The notes beneath the pieces were generated by a model. The model saw nothing but the letters and a program-made list of their open reading frames with translations. It searched no databases and was not told the DNA's origin. Shown here piece after piece: positions 7,852 through 14,695 of a stretch of 14,695 bases of DNA. Numbering within the stretch: the first letter of the stretch is position 1; every line of letters begins with the position of its first letter. The position numbers and the translations under genes are program-made. The stretch covers positions 1 through 14,695 of the forward strand of contig JBBIRT010000080.1 of the NCBI GenBank assembly GCA_037441725.1, read 5' to 3'. This stretch comes from JBBIRT01 sp037441725. GTDB taxonomy: Bacteria > Desulfobacterota > BSN033 > UBA1163.

Positions 7852-8559
7852 ATGAGAAAGAAAAGTAAACATATTTACAACGATTTTGCAGAGAGATATT
7901 CTCTTTGGGCTCAGACGCGAGGAGAGGATTATTATGAGGATGCATTGCATTTTTTACCCCGCTCAGCTAAGTGGGCTTTGGATGCAGGGTGTGGTCCAGG
8001 TCTCCTCTGCTTTGAATTGACCCATCATGTGGATCGTGTCGTAGGTCTGGATCTCTCGTACTCAATGATTACATTTGCTAAGAGGCAACAAGCCAAATTA
8101 AAAAAGGGGAACTTAGACTTTGTCGTTGGTGATCTATCAAGCCTCCCATTTAAAGACGAAACTTTTGACTTTATAGCCACCTATAACGCCATTCGTTTTA
8201 GATCCATAGAATTAAGAATAATGGAACTCTGTCGTTTACTCAAGCCTGGTGGACATATGATCATCCATGAGAATGTCACCAAACCATCTCACATCACAGG
8301 TGAATTCCCGATATGGCACCTATTCGATGCACTCAAGAATGCCCCGAAATATGCACTCCTATATAATCTTCAGACCATGGGGTCCATTCTATCTTATCGA
8401 TTAAATCCTAAATGGATTCGCTATCTATGGAAAAGTAAAAAATTGACGCCGGAGTTATTTCAAAGGATTTATAGTCAACTTCTCCCAGGATGCAGTTTTA
8501 AAAGAAAGGGCTGGAGAATGCTTGCCTTCTGGCAGGCTCCAGAAAAAGGTGCTGAATGA
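7852..8559 (+). CDS. Class I SAM-dependent methyltransferase
   Basis: A 235-residue Rossmann-fold methyltransferase that uses S-adenosylmethionine. Motif I LDAGCGPG is at 43-50, the acidic strand-2 end GLDLS at 65-69, GDLSSLPF (93-100) is the adenine-binding region, and KPGG (131-134) is post-III. The C-terminal third (about 145-235) is basic and aromatic and could form an acceptor-binding cap. The ATG at 7852 follows a 38-base gap with no strong ribosome site. Its end overlaps the next gene by ATGA (8556-8559). In this setting it may methylate a sugar or a lipid carrier; the methyl acceptor is not determinable. No membrane segments are evident. Confidence 0.88.
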   Translation: MRKKSKHIYNDFAERYSLWAQTRGEDYYEDALHFLPRSAKWALDAGCGPGLLCFELTHHVDRVVGLDLSYSMITFAKRQQAKLKKGNLDFVVGDLSSLPFKDETFDFIATYNAIRFRSIELRIMELCRLLKPGGHMIIHENVTKPSHITGEFPIWHLFDALKNAPKYALLYNLQTMGSILSYRLNPKWIRYLWKSKKLTPELFQRIYSQLLPGCSFKRKGWRMLAFWQAPEKGAE

Positions 8560-10217
8560 ATAAATTCTCCACCCTAATGATTGGTTTAGATGGAGCAACA
8601 TTTGACCTCATTGAACCTTGGGTCGAAATGGGCTACCTCCCTACCTTTAAATATTTACTAACTGAGGGAACCCATGGTCCTTTGAAGGTCTGGCCTAATA
8701 TGAACAGTGCCTCCTCATGGAGTTCTATTGTAACCGGATACAACCCTGGTCAGCATGGAATCTTTAGTTTTGGTGATGCCCCTCCACAATGGGGGACTCA
8801 ATGGCATCCCAATACCGCAGCGGATCGTAAAAAGCCTCCTTTTTGGCGAATTCTTAGTGAAGAGGGCAAACAAGTTGGGATCATCAATGTGCCAATTAGT
8901 TATCCGGCAGATCCAGTGAATGGGTTCATGCTATCTGGAATGGACACCCCTAGCATTCAAAGCCCCAGATTCGCTCATCCCCCCAACCTGCTTGAAGAAC
9001 TGCATCGTGAAAGGATCGATTATATACTGGATGTCCCAAACTTGGGAGTTCAAAGTCGACGAGACCCCTATCATCTTCCAGAGTTTGTTAAACGAATGGT
9101 GGAGGTTCGCTCCCGTACAATCCATCACCTGATGCAAAAACATCCTTGGGATGTGATGATGGCAGTTTTTATTGCCCCAGATAGAGTTCAACACTGCTAC
9201 TGGCCTAAGGAAGGGACGCCCCTTGATCACCTCGATTGGGCTCCCATACGCAGTCTTTATCAGCAGATTGATTTATTTTTCAGCAAAACCTTGGAGCTCA
9301 TGGATAAAAAGACTACGTTGCTGGTGATCTCTGACCATGGGTTTGGACCCATTCGTTTTGCAGCCCGTTGTTTAAATCCTTTATTTGCCCAATTAGGATT
9401 GCTCCAATATAACCAGGGAAGAAGTCAATTGCGTGGAAAATTCTTAGAAAGTTTACTTCTCTATGGACGAAGAATTATTCCCTATCGATTTCAGAACCCT
9501 CTTGCCAGAGCTCTTCCAAGGCTTCACCTCCAGGCGAGTATGCAGTTCAAGTTCTCAGGCATTGAGTGGTCCAAAACTCAAGTATATGCTGAGCCATTTG
9601 CAGGGCAAATATATATCAACCTCCAGGGACGGGAGCCCGAAGGAACTATTTCATTGAAAGAGTATCCATCTCTCTGTGAACAGGTCCGAGAAATTTTATT
9701 AAGGCTCACGGATCCTGAAAGTGGTGCTCCTTTAATTCAGGCTATATATCGACCTGAAGACCTTTATCACGGCCCATATACCCATAAGGCCGCTGACCTT
9801 GTGATCGATTGGAATGACGAAGTGCTCCGGGATGCTCTGTGTTATCATGGTCATGGAAAGCAAACTATTATTAACCCCCCTAAAATGAAGATGGGCTCTC
9901 GATGGACTGGATCCCATCGATCAAAGGGAATCTTTATAGCCTATGGTCCAAATATAAAAAAGGGGACAACGATCATGAATTCCACTCTTTATGATATTAC
10001 TCCAACTATTCTTTACTTACAAGGCCACCCAATCCCTGAAGACATGGATGGAAAAGTCTTGATCGATATCTTTTTGGAAGATTACATAAGACGAAATCCA
10101 ATACAAACGTGCAAACCATTAGATATCAATTGGAATAAAGAAGGGATAACCCTTGATCGAGGAGAAACACACAAGATTGAAGAACGATTGAGAGGGTTAG
10201 GATATATTGAAGAATAA
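8556..10217 (+). CDS. Alkaline-phosphatase-superfamily phosphodiesterase/phosphotransferase
   Basis: A 553-residue protein of the type I phosphodiesterase/nucleotide pyrophosphatase branch, a two-metal hydrolase or transferase of phosphate esters. Metal and catalytic residues visible in order are D12 (GLDGATFD), the nucleophile region S51-A-S-S-W55 followed by TGYNPGQHGIF, D209 and H213 (APDRVQH), D260 and H261 (SDHGFG), and H454 (TGSHRSKGI). The nucleophile position aligns with Ser where many relatives have Thr. There is no signal peptide, so a cytoplasmic or membrane-associated role is likely. The ATGA overlap with the methyltransferase indicates coupling. In glycan loci such enzymes may add or remove phosphoglycerol- or phosphoethanolamine-like groups or hydrolyse lipid-linked intermediates; that is inference. 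The family call is strong. Confidence 0.88.
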   Translation: MNKFSTLMIGLDGATFDLIEPWVEMGYLPTFKYLLTEGTHGPLKVWPNMNSASSWSSIVTGYNPGQHGIFSFGDAPPQWGTQWHPNTAADRKKPPFWRILSEEGKQVGIINVPISYPADPVNGFMLSGMDTPSIQSPRFAHPPNLLEELHRERIDYILDVPNLGVQSRRDPYHLPEFVKRMVEVRSRTIHHLMQKHPWDVMMAVFIAPDRVQHCYWPKEGTPLDHLDWAPIRSLYQQIDLFFSKTLELMDKKTTLLVISDHGFGPIRFAARCLNPLFAQLGLLQYNQGRSQLRGKFLESLLLYGRRIIPYRFQNPLARALPRLHLQASMQFKFSGIEWSKTQVYAEPFAGQIYINLQGREPEGTISLKEYPSLCEQVREILLRLTDPESGAPLIQAIYRPEDLYHGPYTHKAADLVIDWNDEVLRDALCYHGHGKQTIINPPKMKMGSRWTGSHRSKGIFIAYGPNIKKGTTIMNSTLYDITPTILYLQGHPIPEDMDGKVLIDIFLEDYIRRNPIQTCKPLDINWNKEGITLDRGETHKIEERLRGLGYIEE

Positions 10218-10313
10218 GGAATTGGCCTTTAAAGACTGTTAAAAAAATTGAAAGAAGTTATTAAAGAAAAATGATAAAAATATGTCAACATAGATTTGAT
10301 AAGGGCTTAAATC
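10218..10313 (+). other. AT-rich spacer before the ligase gene
   Basis: The longest gap in the + strand series (96 bases) and strongly A/T-rich. TTGAAA at 10248-10253 could be a -35 box, but the hexamer at the right distance (ATGATA) is poor. AAGGG at 10301-10305 is the likely ribosome site for the ATG at 10314. No hairpin followed by a T-run was found, so there is no clear terminator. A separate promoter for the ligase and transporter genes is possible but not shown. Confidence 0.3.
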
Positions 10314-11306
10314 ATGGCTTTTCTATCTGATTTAAAAATGTATAGTCGATTTGCCTGGGGACTGCGAAGTTTCCTTCGCCATACGATTACCTTGGAAGAG
10401 GCCAAGGCCATTGTGCAGAAGCGTATGGCGGAGAGGGAGGAGAATTTCCTCCGTCTTGTTAGGAAAGGAATTTTCGGTTATCCCAAAAGTCCTTATTTAC
10501 CTCTATTAAAAATGGCGCATTGTGAAATGGGTGACATTGAAAACATGGTACAGGATAAAGGACTTGAGGGAACACTTAGGATCCTACGGGAGGCAGGGGT
10601 GTATATCAGCTTTGAAGAGTTCAAAGGCCATGAGCCGATTGTCCGTAGTGGAAAAGTTATTCAGACCACGAGTCATGAATTTGATAATCCACATCTCAGC
10701 CCCTATTATTATCATGTCAAATCGGGTGGAACAACGAGTGCAGGAACGCGGGTTGGGTTAGACCTAGATCATATCAAATCCCAAGCTTCTTTTATTATGA
10801 TAGGGATGAATGCCCATGGACTTCTAAACTTACCGGCTCTTAGCTGGTGGGGTATTCCACCCGATATCACCGGCTTTGAAAGCCTTCTTCTCAGGGCCAA
10901 ATTTAATTATTTTCCAAAGAAATGGTATTACCCAATAACAAGACAAGATTTCCATCCTCCTCTCAAACATCGGCTTGCTACTCATTACATCATCCTAATG
11001 GGAAGACTTCTCGGGTTTTCTCTCCCATGGCCTGAACCATTAAGTATAAATCAGGCAGAAAGGGTAGCAAAGTGGGTGGTTGAGACTTTAAAAACTGAAG
11101 GTTCCTGTTTAGTCGCAACTCACATTAGTATGCTGCTCCGAATCTCCCTGGTCGCCCTGGAAAAAGGATACAACCTTACAGGAGCTACTTTTTTAGGGGG
11201 CGGGGAGCCTCCAACGCCGGCAAAGGTAAATACGATCCAACGGTGTGGGGCGAGATATATCCCCCATTATTTTTTTACTGAGACAGGGGTTGTGGCGTGG
11301 AGTTGA
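10314..11306 (+). CDS. PaaK/LuxE-like adenylate-forming ligase, N-terminal part up to an in-frame TGA
   Basis: First 330 residues of an ANL-superfamily enzyme of the phenylacetate-CoA-ligase/acyl-protein-synthetase type, which adenylates a carboxylate with ATP. The ATP-binding loop SGGTTSAGTR is at 137-146. GGGEPP and then YFFTETG (319-325) correspond to the A4/A5 region that contacts the adenine and substrate. The start is ATG 10314 with AAGGG 8 bases upstream. The frame stops at TGA 11304-11306, directly after GVVAWS, yet continues open and recognisable in the same frame to 11927, so 10314-11927 is evidently one gene of 537 codons with one internal TGA. If the TGA terminates, the product lacks the C-terminal lid and should be inactive. 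The acyl substrate is unknown; no carrier protein or CoA partner is seen nearby. Confidence 0.75.
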   Translation: MAFLSDLKMYSRFAWGLRSFLRHTITLEEAKAIVQKRMAEREENFLRLVRKGIFGYPKSPYLPLLKMAHCEMGDIENMVQDKGLEGTLRILREAGVYISFEEFKGHEPIVRSGKVIQTTSHEFDNPHLSPYYYHVKSGGTTSAGTRVGLDLDHIKSQASFIMIGMNAHGLLNLPALSWWGIPPDITGFESLLLRAKFNYFPKKWYYPITRQDFHPPLKHRLATHYIILMGRLLGFSLPWPEPLSINQAERVAKWVVETLKTEGSCLVATHISMLLRISLVALEKGYNLTGATFLGGGEPPTPAKVNTIQRCGARYIPHYFFTETGVVAWS

Positions 11307-11328
11307 ACTAATACCATTGAGATTAATG
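11304..11328 (+). other. In-frame TGA: candidate selenocysteine/readthrough codon with weak downstream hairpin
   Basis: TGA at 11304-11306 is the only interruption of an otherwise continuous frame from 10314 to 11927. Just downstream, CATT (11315-11318) and AATG (11325-11328) can form a 4-bp stem with a 6-base loop GAGATT that begins with G. A 2x2 mismatch and a further 3-bp AAT/ATT pairing (11310-11312 with 11331-11333) lie below it. This is superficially like a bacterial SECIS, but the stem is A/T-rich and weak and the loop begins only 12 bases after the TGA, closer than usual. Nonsense mutation or a base-call error is equally compatible. Confidence 0.3.
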
Positions 11329-11927
11329 ACATTCACTTATTTAAAGATGGAATTGCCCTTATACAATTTCCACGTCAGGTGCCAGGCACAGAAATAACGG
11401 TCGATTCCTTTCACTTCACAACCCTATTGCCGACCGCTCCTAAGCTCTTACTCAATGTTGAAAGTGATGATTATGGTATCGTTGAAACTCGATCATGTGG
11501 TTGTCCCTTTGAAAGCCAAGGCTATACAGAGCACATACGTAAGATCCGAAGCTACCGTAAGCTAACAGGAGAGGGCGTGACATTGGTGGGTAGCGAGATG
11601 ATTCGCATCTTAGAAGAAGTGCTCCCGAGGCATTTCGGGGGAAGTCCCCTGGATTATCAGTTGATGGAAGAAGAAGATGAAAAGGGATTTACAAGACTAA
11701 ACTTGATTATTAGTCCCAAAATTAGAATCCATGATGAAAAAGAAGTAACGGATACCATCTTAAAGGCCTTGGGTGAAGGCAGTGTTTCTGCTGATCTGGC
11801 TCGAGCCATATGGAGTCAGGCTGGATCCATGAGGATTAAAAGAATGGAACCTATCTGGACAGAACGAGGGAAATTGATGCCCCTTCATTTATCCCAACGA
11901 TCGATCGATTCCAAAGAAGGGAGTTAG
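11307..11927 (+). CDS. PaaK/LuxE-like ligase, C-terminal part downstream of the in-frame TGA
   Basis: Continuation of the ligase in the same frame: 206 codons after the TGA, ending at TAG 11925-11927. The first stretch, codons 332-355 of the joined gene, already reads as family sequence (EINDIHLFKDGIALIQFPR), showing that coding does not restart at the GTG 11379 or later. RSCGCPFES (joined 394-402) and YRKLTGEG follow, then an alpha/beta lid domain ending in ERGKLMPLHL, whose Lys is in the place of the ANL catalytic lysine of the C-terminal lid. An independent start would be GTG 11379, but it has no convincing ribosome site and would cut off conserved sequence. As a separate protein it would lack the ATP-binding loop. 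Best read as the second half of one gene. Confidence 0.68.
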   Translation, partial: TNTIEINDIHLFKDGIALIQFPRQVPGTEITVDSFHFTTLLPTAPKLLLNVESDDYGIVETRSCGCPFESQGYTEHIRKIRSYRKLTGEGVTLVGSEMIRILEEVLPRHFGGSPLDYQLMEEEDEKGFTRLNLIISPKIRIHDEKEVTDTILKALGEGSVSADLARAIWSQAGSMRIKRMEPIWTERGKLMPLHLSQRSIDSKEGS

Positions 11928-11949
11928 GTTCTGAAAGGGGGATAGAATT

Positions 11950-12993
11950 ATGATAAAAAAGAAAAGAAAATATCTTCGAATATGGATATTCATATTTTTT
12001 ATCGCATTCATTATCTCTCATCCGATCCTAAAGGCCTTCGGAAAAGAGTCATCCCAATCGAAGTTGATCAATGTCAAGATTGCCTATGCCCCTTATATTG
12101 CCTTTGCTCCACTCTTCATTGCAGAAGATGAAGGTTTTTTTAATGAACAAGGGCTTCAGATCGAATTTGTTAAGACGACCGAAGCTGTGGAAGCTCTCCC
12201 CGCTCTCATCAAAGGAGAGATCGATGTGATAACAGATGTTCTCTTCCCCAGTTACTTTAATGCGATTACGCGTGGAGGAAAGATCAAGATAGTTGCAGAC
12301 CGAGGCTATCTCTCCCCATCAGGATGTACTTATACGGCCATGATGGCCAGAAAGAGTCTGGTTAAAGAAGGAAAATTGGATCATCTATCCCAGATTAAAG
12401 GCCTGCGTTTTGGAATCTCCCAAACAACCACAGTAACCGGATATTTTTTAGACAAGGCCCTTGACCAGGCGGGCTTAACGATCACCGATATTGAAACTAT
12501 TTTCCTCCAAATGCCAGCACGGGTTGAAGCCTTTGCAAAAGGGACCATCGATATCTCCCTTGCCACAGAGCCTTGGATCACCATTACTTCAGGTCATGGG
12601 CATGCAATGGTATGGATGCCAATCCAAGAGATCGCCCCTAACCTTCAATTTGCATTCTTAATGTATGGCCCCACAATACTTGAAAAGAATCGGGATATAG
12701 GAAACAAATTCATGGTGGCTTATCTTAAGGGGGTTCGCCAATATAATCAAGGAAAAACAGAGCGAAATATTGAAATTGTTGCGAAACATACGGGTTTGGA
12801 TCGAGGACTATTGAAAAAATGCTGCTGGCAATCTATTCACAATGATGGTCAGATCAATATTGAAAGTATACTCGATTATCAATCCTGGGCCCTTAAAAAG
12901 GGTTTTCTTGACAAACAAGTTCCTCCTGATCAGTTTTGGGAACCCAGCTTTATCGAATATGCGAATAAAATCCTGAGTAAACCGAGTCCATGA
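11950..12993 (+). CDS. ABC transporter substrate-binding protein, NMT1/SsuA-like (NitT/TauT family)
   Basis: Periplasmic solute receptor of a NitT/TauT-type importer (sulfonates, nitrate, aliphatic carboxylates or pyrimidine/thiamine precursors). The N-terminus has lysines followed by a hydrophobic core (11-23) and a probable export cleavage region near residue 30; there is no lipobox cysteine. The mature part shows the family opening VKIAYAPYIAFAPLFIAEDEGFF, then the EALPALIKGEIDV and GLRFGIS segments of the two lobes. The 347-residue length is normal. The ATG at 11950 has AGGGGGA (11936-11942) 7 bases upstream, only 22 bases after the ligase stop. It overlaps the ATPase gene by ATGA. The ligand cannot be inferred from sequence alone. 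Confidence 0.88.
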   Translation: MIKKKRKYLRIWIFIFFIAFIISHPILKAFGKESSQSKLINVKIAYAPYIAFAPLFIAEDEGFFNEQGLQIEFVKTTEAVEALPALIKGEIDVITDVLFPSYFNAITRGGKIKIVADRGYLSPSGCTYTAMMARKSLVKEGKLDHLSQIKGLRFGISQTTTVTGYFLDKALDQAGLTITDIETIFLQMPARVEAFAKGTIDISLATEPWITITSGHGHAMVWMPIQEIAPNLQFAFLMYGPTILEKNRDIGNKFMVAYLKGVRQYNQGKTERNIEIVAKHTGLDRGLLKKCCWQSIHNDGQINIESILDYQSWALKKGFLDKQVPPDQFWEPSFIEYANKILSKPSP

Positions 12994-13772
12994 GTTCAAA
13001 AAATATTATCACATTTGAGTGTAAAAATCTCTATAAGGCCTATTCGACCCGAAATGGCCCTATCTTGGCATTGGAGGATGTCACCTTTGGTGTTAAAAAT
13101 CAAGAATTTGTCTGCATCGTTGGACCGAGTGGGTGTGGCAAAACAACCCTTCTCAAACTTACCGCTGGACTTCTGAAACCCACCTCCGGACAGATCATCT
13201 TTAATTCAAACCTATCTGAAAATCAACAGCGAACCGCACTGGTATTTCAAGAGCATGGTCTCTTTCCCTGGATGACAGTTTTGGATAACGTGGGTTTTGG
13301 TTTAGAGACAAAAGGGTTGAGTCGAAAAGAACGTCGGGAGTATATTCTTCCCATTATCGAGAAGATCGGCCTGGCTTCTTTTATTAACCACTATCCTCAT
13401 GAATTGTCAATAGGGATGCGTCAAAGGGTGGGCCTTGCGAGGGCCTTTGTAGTCAATCCTCAAATGTTATTGATGGACGAACCTTTCGGCTCCCTGGATG
13501 CACAGATGAAGCTTTTGCTCCAAGAAGAGCTTCTAAAAATATGGAAGGACGATCAGAGGTCAATCCTCTATGTGACACACGATATAGAGGAAGCCATCTT
13601 CTTAGGTGATCGTATCTTAGTCATGACAAGCCGACCTGGACATATCCGTGAAGAAATCCATATCCCATTTCACCGGCCTCGGGACCTCTCCATCAAGGAA
13701 CAACCTGATTTCACAGAGATCAATTGCCACATCTGGAAGATTCTTGAAGAGGAGGTCCGTAAGAGTTTGTGA
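12990..13772 (+). CDS. ABC transporter ATP-binding protein, SsuB/TauB-like
   Basis: ATPase of the importer, 260 residues, cytoplasmic. Walker A GPSGCGKTT is at 45-53, the Q-loop Gln at 87 (VFQEHGLFPWMTV, typical of the NitT/TauT family), the signature at 139-143, Walker B MLLMDEP at 159-165, the D-loop SLD at 168-170 and the switch His at 197 (YVTHDIEEA). The signature reads LSIGM instead of the usual LSGGM, a tolerated variation. The start ATG 12990 overlaps the receptor gene by four bases, and the stop overlaps the permease start by GTGA (13769-13772), so the three transporter genes are translationally coupled. Confidence 0.93.
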   Translation: MSSKNIITFECKNLYKAYSTRNGPILALEDVTFGVKNQEFVCIVGPSGCGKTTLLKLTAGLLKPTSGQIIFNSNLSENQQRTALVFQEHGLFPWMTVLDNVGFGLETKGLSRKERREYILPIIEKIGLASFINHYPHELSIGMRQRVGLARAFVVNPQMLLMDEPFGSLDAQMKLLLQEELLKIWKDDQRSILYVTHDIEEAIFLGDRILVMTSRPGHIREEIHIPFHRPRDLSIKEQPDFTEINCHIWKILEEEVRKSL

Positions 13773-14571
13773 AGACCAACCTGAAAAATGGATTTCCCAT
13801 GGTTGATCTATCGTTCGAGAAAGGATGGACGGGGTTTATCATCCTTTTGATCCTTGGAATTTGGGAATTAAGTGTTTATATGACCTGGCTCTCTCCCCTC
13901 TTCTTCCCACCCCCTTCAGTCATCCTTTCAACTTTTATCAAACTCCTGGTCAATAAAAAAATCGTGGAAAGCACCGGGATCACGTTATGGCGCGTCTTTC
14001 AGGGTCTTCTCCTCGGAGGAATATCCGGACTCATTCTTGGGTTGATTTTAGGTTGGTCCCCACGACTATACAAGATGATCAACCCCTTTGTTGCAGCTGG
14101 ACATCCTGTTCCTAAGATTGCTATCCTTCCACTGATCATGATTATTTTCGGAATTGGTGAATCCTCAAAAGTTGTTGTGATTGCCTTGACAACCTTCTTT
14201 CCGATTTTAATCAACACGGCTTCAGGAGTTCAACAGATCAGTCTCATCCATTTTGAAGTGGCTAAAAACTATGGTGCAAATACAATCAAAACATTTACTC
14301 GTGTTATCATTCCCGGAAGTCTGCCAATGATTCTTGCCGGCCTGCGCCTATCTCTTAATTTGGCCATCCTGGTTGCTATTGCGGTCGAAATGGTATCTGC
14401 TCAAAGAGGTTTGGGGGCAATGATTTGGCTGGCTNNNNNNNNNNNNNNNNNNNNNNNNNNNNNNNNNNNNNNNNNNNNNNNNNNNNNATCATTTTTAATT
14501 TTCTTCTTCAAAGATTGGCCAAAACTCTTTTACCCTGGAGAGAGAACGATGAAGAAGAAAGAACGGTTTAG
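13769..14571 (+). CDS. ABC transporter permease, SsuC/TauC-like, interrupted by an assembly gap
   Basis: Inner-membrane permease of the importer. The first 222 codons (13769-14434) give several hydrophobic helices and the EAA loop EVAKNYGANTIKTFTRVIIP that docks on the ATPase. After the N run the frame beginning at 14488 (IIFNFLLQRLAKTLLPWRE) is a typical permease C-terminus and ends at TAG 14569-14571. The N run of 53 is not a multiple of three, so the two parts do not share a frame as written; the true gap must be a multiple of three, about 20 codons by family comparison. The preferred start is GTG 13769 (GTGA overlap, GAGGAGG at 13749-13755, rather long 13-base spacing); ATG 13799 is an alternative. 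The end overlaps the next gene by 23 bases. Confidence 0.85.
14435..14487. other. Assembly gap (53 Ns)
   Basis: Fifty-three undetermined bases inside the permease gene. Flanking sequence belongs to the same gene, so the gap is small. The stated length is not frame-compatible and is presumably an estimate or scaffolding placeholder. Confidence 0.99.
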
Positions 14572-14695
14572 AGGATTGATTCGTTCTCCCAAGTTACTGT
14601 GGGACATTCTTGTGCAGGGAAAATACGATTTCACCTATGACCTCATGCCAGTCAGGCTGCATCAAATGTCAATGGAAAAACGTCTCAATCTTTTA
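14549..14695 (+). CDS. 5' end of a truncated gene, possibly a radical SAM protein
   Basis: Forty-nine codons from ATG 14549 run off the right edge. GGAG at 14537-14540 with 8-base spacing supports the start, and the first 23 bases overlap the permease end, which suggests it belongs to the same transcript. The N-terminus is basic and includes YDFTYDLMPVRLHQMS and KRLNLL. From memory, this resembles the leader region ahead of the CxxxCxxC site in some radical SAM/SPASM enzymes of Desulfobacterota, but no cysteine motif lies within the window, so the family call is tentative. That it is a real gene is fairly sure. Confidence 0.5.
   Translation, partial: MKKKERFRGLIRSPKLLWDILVQGKYDFTYDLMPVRLHQMSMEKRLNLL

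Noticed and set aside
11379..11927. Independent gene starting at GTG 11379.
   Set aside because: The frame is the same as the upstream ligase part and the codons between the TGA and 11379 already read as conserved ligase sequence; no convincing ribosome site precedes the GTG.
10314..11927. Whole-genome recoding of TGA as a sense codon (for example Trp).
   Set aside because: TGA ends several neighbouring genes in positions fixed by overlapping starts (3653-3655, 8557-8559, 12991-12993, 13770-13772), so it is a normal stop here.
13438..13440. ABC signature LSIGM as a sign of a degenerate ATPase.
   Set aside because: All other ATPase motifs are intact and variation at this position is tolerated in the NitT/TauT group.

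Overview
The window reads as part of a chromosome from an uncultured, probably anaerobic Gram-negative bacterium. The gene repertoire (GlcF/HdrD-type Fe-S oxidoreductase subunit, nitroreductase, FAD oxidoreductase of surface-glycan loci, PaaK-like ligase, NitT/TauT-type ABC transporter) and the moderately AT-rich coding style resemble Desulfobacterota, but no marker gene is present and this placement is a guess. A run of Ns near the right end shows it is a draft assembly. No rRNA, tRNA, CRISPR array, transposase or integrase was seen.

Layout. (1) Bases 3-1163, + strand: a two-cluster 4Fe-4S protein with two cysteine-rich CCG domains, evidently the downstream gene of an oxidase operon that begins outside the window. 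(2) Bases 1233-2466, - strand: an unrecognised 172-residue protein with a four-cysteine motif, and a nitroreductase. (3) A divergent intergenic region (2467-2596) holds the likely start of the long + strand series. (4) Bases 2597-10217: eight tightly packed, often overlapping genes that look like a surface-glycan or glycolipid locus: GT2 glycosyltransferase, FAD oxidoreductase with a fused C-terminal membrane module, a small membrane protein homologous to that module, polysaccharide deacetylase, GT4 glycosyltransferase, SAM methyltransferase, and an alkaline-phosphatase-superfamily phosphodiesterase/phosphotransferase. (5) Bases 10314-11927: a PaaK/LuxE-like adenylate-forming ligase interrupted by one in-frame TGA. 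(6) Bases 11950-14571: substrate-binding protein, ATPase and permease of a NitT/TauT-type ABC importer; the permease is broken by the N gap. (7) From 14549: the first 49 residues of another gene.

The most interesting observation is the ligase. Reading frame and recognisable family sequence continue on both sides of the TGA, with no frameshift and no second stop, and the TGA falls where PaaK-type ligases usually carry a conserved cysteine just before a His-containing segment. That makes selenocysteine insertion (or another readthrough) a real alternative to a simple nonsense mutation, although the hairpin visible after the TGA is weak and TGA is a normal stop in neighbouring genes. The second point of interest is the membrane module that occurs both fused to the FAD oxidoreductase and as a stand-alone neighbouring gene.

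How the genes may work together (inference): the two glycosyltransferases, deacetylase, oxidoreductase, methyltransferase and phosphodiesterase would build and modify a membrane-linked glycan. The ligase and transporter may belong to the same transcript, but nothing in the sequence fixes their substrates.
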